A stretch of 64,000 nucleotides of DNA from assembly GCF_014270065.1 (NCBI RefSeq), contig NZ_JACNME010000001.1, positions 1-64,000 of the forward strand. The letters are read 5' to 3'. The translations under genes and the position numbers were made by a program. Of the stretch, positions 26,429 through 35,106 are shown piece by piece; position 1 is the stretch's first letter, and every line of letters begins with the position of its first letter. Source of the DNA: Quadrisphaera sp. RL12-1S (GTDB taxonomy: Bacteria; Actinomycetota; Actinomycetes; Actinomycetales; Quadrisphaeraceae). Under the pieces are notes generated by a model, which saw nothing but the letters and a program-made list of their open reading frames with translations, had not been told where the DNA came from and made no database searches.

Positions 26429-28407
26429 GCCGGCGCGCGCCACCAGCGCCGGCTGGTGGCCAGCAGCTCCGGCGCCAGCGCCGCGGCGGGCGCGGGCCGG
26501 GCGAACAGGTAGCCCTGCGCCACGTCGCACCCCAGGGCGCGCAGCGCCCGGGTCTCCGCCGGGTCCTCCACGCCCTCGGCCACCACCTTCATGCCCAGGC
26601 GGTGGGCCAGGTCGATGATCGAGGCGACCAGCACCTCGTCACCGCCCTCACCACCAGCGGCGGAGCCCAGGCCCGTGACGAAGGAGCGGTCCAGCTTGAC
26701 CTCGTCCACGGGGAGCCGCCGCAGGTAGCTCAGCGAGGAGTACCCGGTGCCGAAGTCGTCGATGGAGGTGGCCACGCCCAGCTCGCGCAGCTGGGTGATG
26801 ACGGTGGACGCCGTCTCCGGGTCCGCGACGAGCGCGTCCTCGGTGATCTCCAGGCGGAGCAGGTGCGCCGGCAGCCCCCGGACGTGCAGCGCGTGCGCCA
26901 CGTGCGGCAGGAAGTCGGGGTGGGTGAGGCAGCGCGGGAAGGCGTTGACGGCGATCGGCACCTCGTGCCCGGACAGGAACCACGCCTGCGCCTGGTCGAG
27001 CGCCATGTCGATCATGTAGGCGGTGAAGGAGTGCACCAGGTCGGTGGTCTCCAGCAGCGGGATGAAGTCCCCCGGCGGCATGAAGCCGCGCACGGGGTGC
27101 TGCCAGCGCACGAGCGCCTCGACCCCCACCAGCGTCCCTGACGCCGGGCCAGCGCTGGCCCCGCTCTCACCGACGAGGCTGATCTTCGGCTGGTAGTGCA
27201 GCACCAGCTGGTCGCGCTGGGCGATCGCGGTGCGCAGCTCGCGCGCCACCTCCAGCCGGGCGGTGCTGTGGTGGTCCATGGCCGGGTCGTAGACCACGGC
27301 GCCGCCGCCGCCGCGCTTGGCGGTGTACATCGCGATGTCCGCGTGGCGCAGCAGCTCCCCGCTGGCGGTGTGCGCGGCCGCGGCGTCCAGCTCCTGGTCC
27401 GCGACGTGCAGCGCCACCCCGGCGGACAGGTCCAGGTCCAGCGCGATGCCGGCCACGGTGGAGCGCTCGCGCACCTGCTCGCGCAGCTGCTCGGCCACGG
27501 CGCACGCGGTGCGCCCGTCGGCGCCCGGCAGCACCAGGGCGAACTCGTCACCGCCCAGGCGCGCCAGCACGCCCCGGTCCCCGACCGTCTCCACCATCAC
27601 CTGGGCCACCCCGCGCAGCAGCACGTCACCGGCGTCGTGGCCGAGGGTGTCGTTGACCTCCTTGAACCTGTTGAGGTCGACGACCACCACCGCCAGGTCC
27701 TGCGGCGTCCCCGTCAGGGCGGAGCCCAGCACCCGGGCGAGGCCGGCGCGGTTGGCCAGCCCCGTCAGCTCGTCGTGGGTGGCGCGCTCGCGCAGCAGGG
27801 ACACCACGCGGGCAGCCTCCCGGCGCGCGCTGCGAGCACCGCGCCAGGCCAGCACCGACCCGGCGCACCCGGCGGCGAACAGCGCCGAGTGCACGGCCGC
27901 CGCGACCCACACGTCCTCGCTGCCGGGGTACCCGTACCCGAAGACCGCCTGGGGCCACAGGCTGCCCACCACGCCGTGCTCCAGGAACACGAAGCCGCCG
28001 AGCACGAGGAACGGCACGGCCATCTCGTAGAGCGCGACGAGGGGCACCAGGACGAAGAAGAGGAAGTGCGCCTCGGCGGCCCCTCCCGTCAGCGCCACCA
28101 CCAGGCTCGCCGCCGCGAAGCAGCCCGTGGAGGTGGCGGTGGCGCGCAGGGTGCACGAGGCGCGGGCGGACAGCGACCGCCACGGGCGCAGCGCCACGAG
28201 CGCCGTCGCCGCCGTGAGCGCCACGAACACCAGCAGCGGTGTCAGGGGGACCGTGGAGGCCCGGGGCGTCCCGGGGGTGAGCACCCACACGGCCAGCCCG
28301 AGCGCGAGGCCGACGAGCACGCCGGTCACCCACCGGTGCCGCAGCTCGAAGACCTCGGAGGACAGCTCGGCCCCCTGCGGGGGCTCAGGTCCCGGGCTCG
28401 ACGTCAT
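26359..28407 (-). CDS. Membrane GGDEF-EAL protein, third copy
   Basis: A 682-residue protein with about five membrane segments in residues 25-190, GGDEF (LARLGGDEF near 285, no RxxD before it) and EAL (EALVRWQHP near 427). Also visible are VNAFPRCL (Asn kept), DDFGTGYSSL, DEVKLDRSF and AEGVED. Both active sites look intact. It is more distant from the 1245/7021 pair than they are from each other. Start ATG 28407 lies 8 nt after a FliA-like -10, so the mRNA may be leaderless. The stop codon TAG at 26359 lies inside the convergent SpoIIE gene, giving a 70-bp tail-to-tail overlap. Confidence 0.92.
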   Translation of the reverse strand: MTSSPGPEPPQGAELSSEVFELRHRWVTGVLVGLALGLAVWVLTPGTPRASTVPLTPLLVFVALTAATALVALRPWRSLSARASCTLRATATSTGCFAAASLVVALTGGAAEAHFLFFVLVPLVALYEMAVPFLVLGGFVFLEHGVVGSLWPQAVFGYGYPGSEDVWVAAAVHSALFAAGCAGSVLAWRGARSARREAARVVSLLRERATHDELTGLANRAGLARVLGSALTGTPQDLAVVVVDLNRFKEVNDTLGHDAGDVLLRGVAQVMVETVGDRGVLARLGGDEFALVLPGADGRTACAVAEQLREQVRERSTVAGIALDLDLSAGVALHVADQELDAAAAHTASGELLRHADIAMYTAKRGGGGAVVYDPAMDHHSTARLEVARELRTAIAQRDQLVLHYQPKISLVGESGASAGPASGTLVGVEALVRWQHPVRGFMPPGDFIPLLETTDLVHSFTAYMIDMALDQAQAWFLSGHEVPIAVNAFPRCLTHPDFLPHVAHALHVRGLPAHLLRLEITEDALVADPETASTVITQLRELGVATSIDDFGTGYSSLSYLRRLPVDEVKLDRSFVTGLGSAAGGEGGDEVLVASIIDLAHRLGMKVVAEGVEDPAETRALRALGCDVAQGYLFARPAPAAALAPELLATSRRWWRAPAQGRVLTGEMTGPASAGLGSSSG

Positions 28408-28415
28408 GGTGGAGA

Positions 28416-28443
28416 GATCGGGATGTCCCGATCACCGGTCGAG
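28416..28443 (-). promoter_or_regulatory. FliA-like promoter of the third GGDEF-EAL gene
   Basis: On the minus strand: CTCG (28440-28443), 17-nt spacer, CCCGATC (28416-28422), then 8 nt to ATG 28407. Box, spacer and offset match the promoter at 1209-1236. Confidence 0.5.
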
Positions 28444-28465
28444 TAGGCCTCTCGGCAGACTCCCC

Positions 28466-28499
28466 GAGGGGGGACGGGCGCTGGAACCCGTCCCCCCTC
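28466..28499 (-). terminator. Terminator of the mannoside operon
   Basis: A perfect 13-bp stem (28466-28478 with 28487-28499) and 8-nt loop, about 14 bp after the AGE-family stop codon. It separates the operon from the GGDEF-EAL promoter. Confidence 0.85.
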
Positions 28500-28512
28500 C
28501 CCTCGCCCGGCC

Positions 28513-29847
28513 TCAGCCGAGCAGCAGCCCCCGGCGCACGGCTGTAGCCTGGCTGGGAGCCAGCGGGAGCCGCGGCACCAGGGTGGCGCCGACGGCGTGG
28601 TAGAGGTCGGCCTTGCCCGGCCAGACCGTGCCGCTGGGGCGGTTGCGCTCGTCGAGCTGGTGGTGCCAGGAGCCGTCCTCGTGGTCCAGGACGACGTCGG
28701 CGATGTGGTCCCACCACAGCGCGTAGGAGTCGGCGTAGGACTGCTCCCCGGTGGCCAGGGCCAGGGCGGCCGCGGCGGCGGTCGCCTCGGCGGGCACCCA
28801 GTGCATGCGGTCGCGCACCACGGGCTTCCCGGACCAGTCGGTGGTGTAGACGAAGCCGGGGAGCCCGTCGACGTGCCAGCCGTCCAGGACGGCCCGCTCG
28901 AACAGCGCCGTCGAGGCCTCCACCAGGCCGGCCGGCGGCTCCTCCCCCGCGGCGCGGGCGGTGGCGTCGCCGTGGAGCAGCAGGCGGGACCACTCCAGGC
29001 CGTGGCCGATGGTCGCGCCGTACGGCTTGAAGGGGTCGGCCTTCTTGTCGGCGTTGAACTCCAGCTGCACCGACCAGGCGGAGTCGAAGTGCTCCGGCAC
29101 GCGCCAGCCGTTGTCGCGCGACCACGCGGCGACCTTCGCGAGGATGCTCAGGGCCCGCCCGCGCCAGCGAGCGGAGCCCTCGTCGTCCCCGAGGACGTCG
29201 GACAGCACGTCGGAGGCCGCCAGCGACGCCTCCACGGAGTGCATGGCGCCGTTGATGCCGCGGTAGTCGTCCAGGGTGGTGAACGCGGTGTCCCACGTGT
29301 CCACGGGCATGCCCGCGTCCTCGTCCCAGAACCGCTCCTCGTAGACGGCGAGGGCCTCGCGGAACAGGTCGGCCGCGCCGAGACGGCCTGCGGCCGTCGC
29401 GGTGGAGGAGGCGAGCACCACGAAGGCGTGGTCGTAGCAGGCCTTGCCCTGGGCGGGGGTGCCGCTCTCGTCGAGCTTGCTGAACCAGCCGCCGTGCTCG
29501 GCGTCCCGCAGGGGCGCCTCGCCGTCGGCGCCGTGCTCGGCGTCCCACAGCCCGGCGAGCGCCTCGTCGGCCAGGGCACCCGCCCCGGGCACGCCCAGCA
29601 GGTGGCCCAGGGAGTAGACGTGCGCCATCCGGGCGGTGATCCACGTCTGCACGCCGTGGCTGGGGTCGGGATCGCCCTGGTCGTCGAGCCAGGCCGCTCC
29701 CCCGCCGTCGGCGGGGAAGAGCTGGCCGAACGCCAGCAGGTCCCGGCAGTGCTCGTCCAGCCATGCGCGGTGCGTGGGCTGCCCGAGCCAGCCGGGCAGC
29801 CGCTGGCCGGTGGTCGGGGTCGCCGGGGTGGTCCCCGCCGCGCTCAC
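28513..29847 (-). CDS. AGE-family sugar epimerase/isomerase
   Basis: A 444-residue (alpha/alpha)6-barrel protein of the N-acylglucosamine 2-epimerase family, which includes mannose isomerases and YihS-like enzymes. Family features: ITARMAHVYSLG, DAEHGGWFSKLD, ACYDHAFVVLASS, GINGAMHSVEASLAA, IGHGLEWSRLLL and the late WWDHIADVVLDHEDGSWHHQLD with catalytic His residues. It overlaps the alpha-mannosidase gene by 4 bp (ATGA), indicating translational coupling. The context suggests it converts mannose released by the mannosidase to fructose. That substrate is inferred; the family also has epimerases. Confidence 0.88.
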   Translation of the reverse strand: MSAAGTTPATPTTGQRLPGWLGQPTHRAWLDEHCRDLLAFGQLFPADGGGAAWLDDQGDPDPSHGVQTWITARMAHVYSLGHLLGVPGAGALADEALAGLWDAEHGADGEAPLRDAEHGGWFSKLDESGTPAQGKACYDHAFVVLASSTATAAGRLGAADLFREALAVYEERFWDEDAGMPVDTWDTAFTTLDDYRGINGAMHSVEASLAASDVLSDVLGDDEGSARWRGRALSILAKVAAWSRDNGWRVPEHFDSAWSVQLEFNADKKADPFKPYGATIGHGLEWSRLLLHGDATARAAGEEPPAGLVEASTALFERAVLDGWHVDGLPGFVYTTDWSGKPVVRDRMHWVPAEATAAAAALALATGEQSYADSYALWWDHIADVVLDHEDGSWHHQLDERNRPSGTVWPGKADLYHAVGATLVPRLPLAPSQATAVRRGLLLG

Positions 29848-32800
29848 AGGGCGCTCCGGGAGAAGCGCAGGGTCACGATCTGGAAGGGGCGCAGGTGCAC
29901 GGCAGCATCCTGTCCCTGCCCCGCTTCGGCCAGGGCGCCGGGCTCGACCAGGGACCGCGGCTCGGCCACCGGCCGCTCCAGGAGGTCCACCTCGCTGACG
30001 CCCGCGTGCGCGAAGCCCGCGACCACGCGCGCCGAGGCCCGGCCGCCGAGGGACTCGTACAGGCGGACCACCACGTCACCGCTGCGGTCCTCCGCCAGCT
30101 TCACGGCCTCCACGACCACGCCCTCGTGGCCGCTGACCTGGCCCGCGAGCGCGTCCAGGCGCACCACGGGGGCGGTCTGGGCGGCCTCGGGGGCACCGGT
30201 CACCTGGCGCACCGGCAGGTTGGCGCGGTAGCCCTCGCGGACGGCGTCGGCGATGCCGGCGCCCACCACCAGGCCCGCGCGCAGGCGGTGCTCGCCCTGG
30301 TCGGCCTCGGGGTCGGGGTACACCGGTGCGCGCAGCAGCGACATCCGCACCGTGGTGGTGGTGCCGCCGTCCTCGCGGGTCGCGCGGCCGATGTCGTAGC
30401 CGTAGGTGGAGTCGTTGACCACGGCGGCGCCGTAGCCGGCCTCGCCCACGTGCACCCACCGGTGCGCGCTGGTCTCGAAGCGCGCGGCGTCCCAGCTGGT
30501 GTTGGTGTGCGTGGCGCGCATGACGTGCCCGAACTGGATCTCGCTGGCCGCGCGGTCGGCGTGCACGTCCACGGGGAAGGCGAGCTTGAGCATCTTCTGC
30601 TTCTCGTGCCAGTCGACGTCCAGCTCGAACCCGACCACCGGGCTACCGGCCTCGAGGGTGATGAGCTGCTCGACCCGCGAGGAGCCGAAGCCGCGGACCA
30701 CGCGGACCGCGGCGCGGTCCTCGGAGCTGGCCGCCAGCTGCACGGACTCGGCGGCGGTGAGCTCGGTGGTGTGGCGCTGGTAGTGCACGTCCACGTCCCA
30801 CGCGTCCCACTGGGTGGGGGTGTCGCGGTGCAGCGTCAGCAGGCCGCCGCGGGTGCCGGGCGGCAGCACCTCGCGCCCCGCACCGCCCTCGGCGGTGAGG
30901 TCGCGCACCGAGGCGAGCAGCCCGTCGGTGTCGACCACCACGCGCACCAGGCCGTTGTCGAGCACCGTCCACGGCGCGGTGGCGGTGGGCTCCTGGACGG
31001 TCACGCGGGCCGCGCCGGTCGCGGTGGCCGCGGCGCGGACGCCGGCCCCCAGGGCCGGTGCGCCGTCGCGCCGGTGCGGTGCGGCGTTGAAGGCCAGGGC
31101 GCTGTCGCCGTCGCCGGCCAGGAAGGCCAGCGCGTCGGCGATGAGCGCCTCCAGCTCCACCGCGATGCGCAGGTAGTTGGCCTCCGCCTCGCGGTGCACC
31201 CAGGCGATGGAGGTGCCCGGGAGGATGTCGTGGAACTGCTGGAGCAGCACGGTGTGCCAGATGCGCTCGAGCTCCTCGTAGGGGTAGGCGTAGTCCCCAC
31301 CCCGCTGCCCGGGGGCCGCGGCCTTGACCGCCGCGGCGGTCGCCCACAGCTCGGCCTCGCGCAGCAGGTGCTCGCTGCGGCGGTTGCCGCGCTTGGTCCG
31401 CGCCTGGGACGTGTAGGTGCCGCGGTGGAACTCCAGGTACATCTCCCCGCTCCACACCGGGGGCTGGGGGTACTCCGCCTCGGCGTCGCGGAAGAACTCG
31501 TGCGGGTGGCCCAGCTCCACGCGCGGGGAGCCCTCCAGGCTCCGGGTGCGCGCGGTGGTCTCGATCATCTCGCGGGTGGGGCCGCCCCCGCCGTCGCCGT
31601 AGCCGAACAGCAGCAGCGAGGTGTTGGCGCGGCCCTTCTCGGCGAACTGGCGCTCGGCGCGGGCCAGGTCCTCCGCGGAGACCTCGGAGTTGTAGTTGTC
31701 CGCCGGCGGGAAGTGCGTGTAGACGCGCGACCCGTCGATGCCCTCCCACCAGAAGGTGTGGTGCGGGATGCGGTTGGTCTCGTTCCAGCTGGGCTTCTGG
31801 GTGAGGAAGTACCGGGCCCCCGCCAGGCGGGCGATCTGCGGCATCGCCGCGGTGTAGCCGAAGGAGTCGGGCAGCCACACGTCCAGCGGCTCCACCCCGA
31901 ACTCCTCGGAGAAGAAGCGCTTGCCGGCCACGAACTGGCGGGCCAGGGCCTCACCGCCGGGCAGGTTGGTGTCGGACTCCACCCACATGCCGCCCACCGG
32001 CACGAAGCGGCCCTCGGCCACGCGCTTCTTGATGCGCTCGAACAGCTCCGGCTGGTGCTCCTTCACCCACGCGTACTGCTGCGCGGAGGAGCAGGCGAAG
32101 GTGAAGTCGTCGTGCTCGTCCATGAGGCTGAGCACGTTGGAGAAGGTGCGGGTGCACTTGCGCGCGGTCTCGCGGGTCGGCCACAGCCACGCGGAGTCGA
32201 TGTGCGCGTGGCCCACGGCCACGGTGCGGTGCGCGGTCGCGTCGGCCTGGGCGGCCAGCGCCGGGGCCAGTGTGGCGCGGCCGGCGGCAGCGGTGCCGGC
32301 GACGTCGTCGGGGTCGACCGCATCGACCATGTCCTCCAGGGCGCGCAGCACGCTGGCGCGCCGGCTCGTGGCCGGCGGCAGCTGCTCCAGCAGCCCGCGG
32401 AGCACCGCGACGTCCCGCGTGAGGTCGTACACGTCGAGGTCCAGCTCGACGACGTCGACGGCGCGCATCCGGTACACCGGGTCCGTGCCGGCGCCCTCCT
32501 TGGTGCCCACCTGCGTCGGCTCGAAGTACCAGTCGTGCCCGCCGGAGGCACCGGAGACGTCGGGGTTGGAGGACGCCTCGAGGAGGACGTCGACGGCGGC
32601 GCCGGGCCCGGCGGGCGCGCCACCGGTGCTCACCTGCGACAGCGGCAGGTAGCGGTTGCGCGGGTGCAGGCCCTTCACCACGGACCCGTCCGGGCGGTAC
32701 GCCGTGGCCTCGCACTGGAAGCCGGGCTGCACCGCGAGGTAGCCCAGGTCGACGTCGACCTCCACGCGCACGCGGGGGTCCTCGCCGAAGCCGGCCGGCA

Positions 32801-33038
32801 CCTCACCGGTGACGCGGAACCACGTGGTCCCCCACGGCGGCCCCCACGGGGTGCCGGTCGGGCCGATGGGGAACGGCGCGAACTCCTGGGCCGCCGCGTG
32901 CGCGAACGGCACCGGCTCCCCCGGGGCCTCCCAGCGGGACACCGCCAGCGGGTGGCGACGGCGGTGGAGGGCGGGGACGAGGCGCTCGCGGACGAAGCGC
33001 TCGACCCGCATCTCCACGAGGTGGGAGTCGTCGTGCAC
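29844..33038 (-). CDS. GH38 alpha-mannosidase
   Basis: A cytoplasmic glycoside hydrolase of about 1064 residues that releases mannose from alpha-mannosides. The GH38 core shows GHAHIDSAWLW near 273 (zinc His/Asp), WLPDSFGY near 386 with the Asp nucleophile, and HDILPGTSIAWVHREAEANY. The C-terminal beta-sandwich follows. There is no signal peptide, so short oligosaccharides must be imported first, in keeping with the adjacent ABC transporter. Start GTG 33038 has AGGAAGG 9 nt upstream; the frame to 33134 is Pro/Arg-rich and unsupported. Length fits the bacterial family (about 1000-1050). Confidence 0.93.
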   Translation of the reverse strand: MHDDSHLVEMRVERFVRERLVPALHRRRHPLAVSRWEAPGEPVPFAHAAAQEFAPFPIGPTGTPWGPPWGTTWFRVTGEVPAGFGEDPRVRVEVDVDLGYLAVQPGFQCEATAYRPDGSVVKGLHPRNRYLPLSQVSTGGAPAGPGAAVDVLLEASSNPDVSGASGGHDWYFEPTQVGTKEGAGTDPVYRMRAVDVVELDLDVYDLTRDVAVLRGLLEQLPPATSRRASVLRALEDMVDAVDPDDVAGTAAAGRATLAPALAAQADATAHRTVAVGHAHIDSAWLWPTRETARKCTRTFSNVLSLMDEHDDFTFACSSAQQYAWVKEHQPELFERIKKRVAEGRFVPVGGMWVESDTNLPGGEALARQFVAGKRFFSEEFGVEPLDVWLPDSFGYTAAMPQIARLAGARYFLTQKPSWNETNRIPHHTFWWEGIDGSRVYTHFPPADNYNSEVSAEDLARAERQFAEKGRANTSLLLFGYGDGGGGPTREMIETTARTRSLEGSPRVELGHPHEFFRDAEAEYPQPPVWSGEMYLEFHRGTYTSQARTKRGNRRSEHLLREAELWATAAAVKAAAPGQRGGDYAYPYEELERIWHTVLLQQFHDILPGTSIAWVHREAEANYLRIAVELEALIADALAFLAGDGDSALAFNAAPHRRDGAPALGAGVRAAATATGAARVTVQEPTATAPWTVLDNGLVRVVVDTDGLLASVRDLTAEGGAGREVLPPGTRGGLLTLHRDTPTQWDAWDVDVHYQRHTTELTAAESVQLAASSEDRAAVRVVRGFGSSRVEQLITLEAGSPVVGFELDVDWHEKQKMLKLAFPVDVHADRAASEIQFGHVMRATHTNTSWDAARFETSAHRWVHVGEAGYGAAVVNDSTYGYDIGRATREDGGTTTTVRMSLLRAPVYPDPEADQGEHRLRAGLVVGAGIADAVREGYRANLPVRQVTGAPEAAQTAPVVRLDALAGQVSGHEGVVVEAVKLAEDRSGDVVVRLYESLGGRASARVVAGFAHAGVSEVDLLERPVAEPRSLVEPGALAEAGQGQDAAVHLRPFQIVTLRFSRSAL

Positions 33039-33128
33039 GGTGGTGCCTTCCTGGGGCGAGGGGCTGGGGAGGTCGGGGCCCGGTGGTCGCGTCCCGCGGT
33101 CGGGGGCGGGGCGGTGCCCGGGTGGAGG

Positions 33129-33196
33129 GCGCACGGCCGGCCGCTGGGGGCAGGACCGGCCGTGCGCGTCTGGGGGCCCGGCGCTGCTGCCGGGCC
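33129..33196 (-). promoter_or_regulatory. Two intercistronic hairpins between permease and mannosidase
   Basis: A 12-bp perfect stem (33129-33140 with 33156-33167, 15-nt loop) and an 8-bp stem (33175-33182 with 33189-33196, 6-nt loop) lie in the 165-nt gap. Such hairpins in transport operons often act as partial terminators or 3'-end stabilisers, giving more transporter than enzyme. Confidence 0.6.
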
Positions 33197-33203
33197 GCGG
33201 GGG

Positions 33204-34160
33204 TCAGCCCTTCACGCCGCCGGCGAGGGCGAAGCCCCCGGACAGGCGCTGCACCAGCAGGTACAGGAACAGCACGGGCAGCGTGTAGAGCACGGAGAAC
33301 GCGGCCAGCTGCCCGTAGGCGACGGCGCCGTTCACACCGAAGAAGTTGTAGATGCTCACCGCGGCGGGCTGCTTGTCGGGGTCGAGCAGCAGCACGAAGG
33401 GGACGAAGAAGTTCCCCCACGCCTGGGTGAAGACGAAGATGAAGACCACCGACAGCCCCGGGCGCATCAGCGGGACCACCACGCGGGCCAGGGCCTGCAT
33501 CGCGCTCGCGCCGTCCACCCACGCGGCCTCCTCGAGGGAGACCGGGACGGAGTCGATGAAGTTCTTCATCATCCAGATGGCCATGGGCAGGCTCGTGGCG
33601 GCGAGGAACATCACCGTGCCCGGCAGGGAGTCGAGCAGGCCGAGGGCCACGAAGAGCGCGTACACCGGCACCATCACCGCGGTGATCGGCAGGCAGCTCG
33701 CGAAGAGCACCGTGTAGAGGAACGACTTGTTCCACCGCATCTGGTAGCGGCTCAGCGGGTAGGCCGCCAGGGTGGCGATGAGCACCGTGATGATGGCCGT
33801 CCCCCCGGAGACCACCAGGGAGTTCCACAGCGGCACGAACGTCAGGTCCGGCGTGAGCACGGTGGTGAAGTTGTCGAGGGTGAGGCTGCCCGGGATGCCG
33901 ATGGCGACCGTCGCCGCCGGGTCCACCGAGGCCAGCACGATCCACGCCAGCGGCACGAAGAACGCCACCCCGACGACGACGAGCGCGATGCTGGCGGCCA
34001 CGGCCGTCCCGCGCTTGCGCGGCGAGGCCATCGCCAGGGCGTCGCGGCGGCTCCGGCGGGCCGGGCGGCCGGGCGTGCCGGCGGGCACCGGTGACTGCGC
34101 GGCGGCCGGGCCGGAGGGGAGCTCAGCGGGAGCGCTGGGACCAGCGGTCGGGATCGTCAT
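33204..34160 (-). CDS. Sugar ABC transporter permease, MalG-type
   Basis: A 318-residue inner-membrane protein with six predicted membrane helices after a basic, Pro/Ala-rich N-terminal 50 residues. The cytoplasmic coupling motif EEAAWVDGASAMQALARVVV is near 205-225. A shorter start (MASPRKRG) is possible. Its ATG overlaps the TGA of the upstream permease by 1 bp. No ATPase is encoded here, so a shared MsiK-type ATPase elsewhere is expected, as is usual for actinobacterial sugar importers. Confidence 0.93.
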   Translation of the reverse strand: MTIPTAGPSAPAELPSGPAAAQSPVPAGTPGRPARRSRRDALAMASPRKRGTAVAASIALVVVGVAFFVPLAWIVLASVDPAATVAIGIPGSLTLDNFTTVLTPDLTFVPLWNSLVVSGGTAIITVLIATLAAYPLSRYQMRWNKSFLYTVLFASCLPITAVMVPVYALFVALGLLDSLPGTVMFLAATSLPMAIWMMKNFIDSVPVSLEEAAWVDGASAMQALARVVVPLMRPGLSVVFIFVFTQAWGNFFVPFVLLLDPDKQPAAVSIYNFFGVNGAVAYGQLAAFSVLYTLPVLFLYLLVQRLSGGFALAGGVKG

Positions 34161-35104
34161 CAGTCCACCTCCGGCTTGAGGATCTTCACGTAGACCACCG
34201 CGAAGATCGCGCCGACCATGAGCGTGACGGTGGCGATGGCCGTGCCGTAGCCGACCTGGGAGAGCTTGAAGGCCTCCTGGAACGCCAGCAGCGGGAGCGT
34301 GGTGCTCCGGGTGCCGGGCCCACCCGCGGTCATGACCCAGATCAGGGTGAACACGCCGAGGGTCTGCAGCGTCACGAGCATCATGTTGGTGGCGATGGCC
34401 CGGCGGACCATCGGCAGCGTGATGCGGAAGAAGCGCTGGAGCGGGGTGGCGCCGTCGATCTGGGCGGCCTCGTCGACCTCCGGCGGCACCTCCGCGAGGG
34501 CCGCGCCGTAGACCATCATCGAGAACGCCGTGCCGCGCCAGATGTTGGCGAGGATCACCGACAGCAGCGGGAAGCTGATGAGCCAGGTGACGCTGCTCGC
34601 TCCGAAGAACTGGAGCACCGCGTTGAGCGTGCCGTTGGTGGAGAAGAACGCGTAGAGCGCGAACGCCGCCACGATCTCCGGCATCACCCAGGCGCCCACC
34701 ACGAGGGCGCCGACGACGCCGCTGACGGGCTTGGGCGCCTTCTCGATGAGCACGGCGAGGAACATGCCCAGCGCGTTCTGGCCGATCACCGCGGAGGTGA
34801 GCACGAACACCAGCGTCAGCAGCGCCGACTGCCAGAAGGCGCCGCTGGACAGCAGCCGCGTGTAGTTGTCGATCCCGACGAAGTCGGGGTTGACCGCTCG
34901 GTAGCCCGACAGCGTCGCGTTGGTGAGGGACCCGTACAGCGCGTAGCCGATGGGGCCCGCGAGGAACACGCCCATCAGGGCGATGGCCGGCGTCAGCGGC
35001 AGGAGGCGGCCCGCGGTCCGGGCCGCCTCCTTGCCCCTGCCCCGGGGGCGCAGCTGGTCGCTGCCCCCCCGGGTGGCCGAGCCGTCGAGCTCGAGGGTGG
35101 ACAT
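34160..35104 (-). CDS. Sugar ABC transporter permease, MalF-type
   Basis: A 314-residue permease with six membrane helices starting near residue 36 (TPAIALMGVFLAGPIGYALY). The EAA loop reads VDEAAQIDGATPLQRFFRITLP near 220. It lies 2 nt after the binding-protein stop and overlaps the next permease by 1 bp, so all three are co-translated. The partner permease and binding protein define a CUT1-type carbohydrate importer. Confidence 0.93.
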   Translation of the reverse strand: MSTLELDGSATRGGSDQLRPRGRGKEAARTAGRLLPLTPAIALMGVFLAGPIGYALYGSLTNATLSGYRAVNPDFVGIDNYTRLLSSGAFWQSALLTLVFVLTSAVIGQNALGMFLAVLIEKAPKPVSGVVGALVVGAWVMPEIVAAFALYAFFSTNGTLNAVLQFFGASSVTWLISFPLLSVILANIWRGTAFSMMVYGAALAEVPPEVDEAAQIDGATPLQRFFRITLPMVRRAIATNMMLVTLQTLGVFTLIWVMTAGGPGTRSTTLPLLAFQEAFKLSQVGYGTAIATVTLMVGAIFAVVYVKILKPEVD

Positions 35105-35106
35105 CG

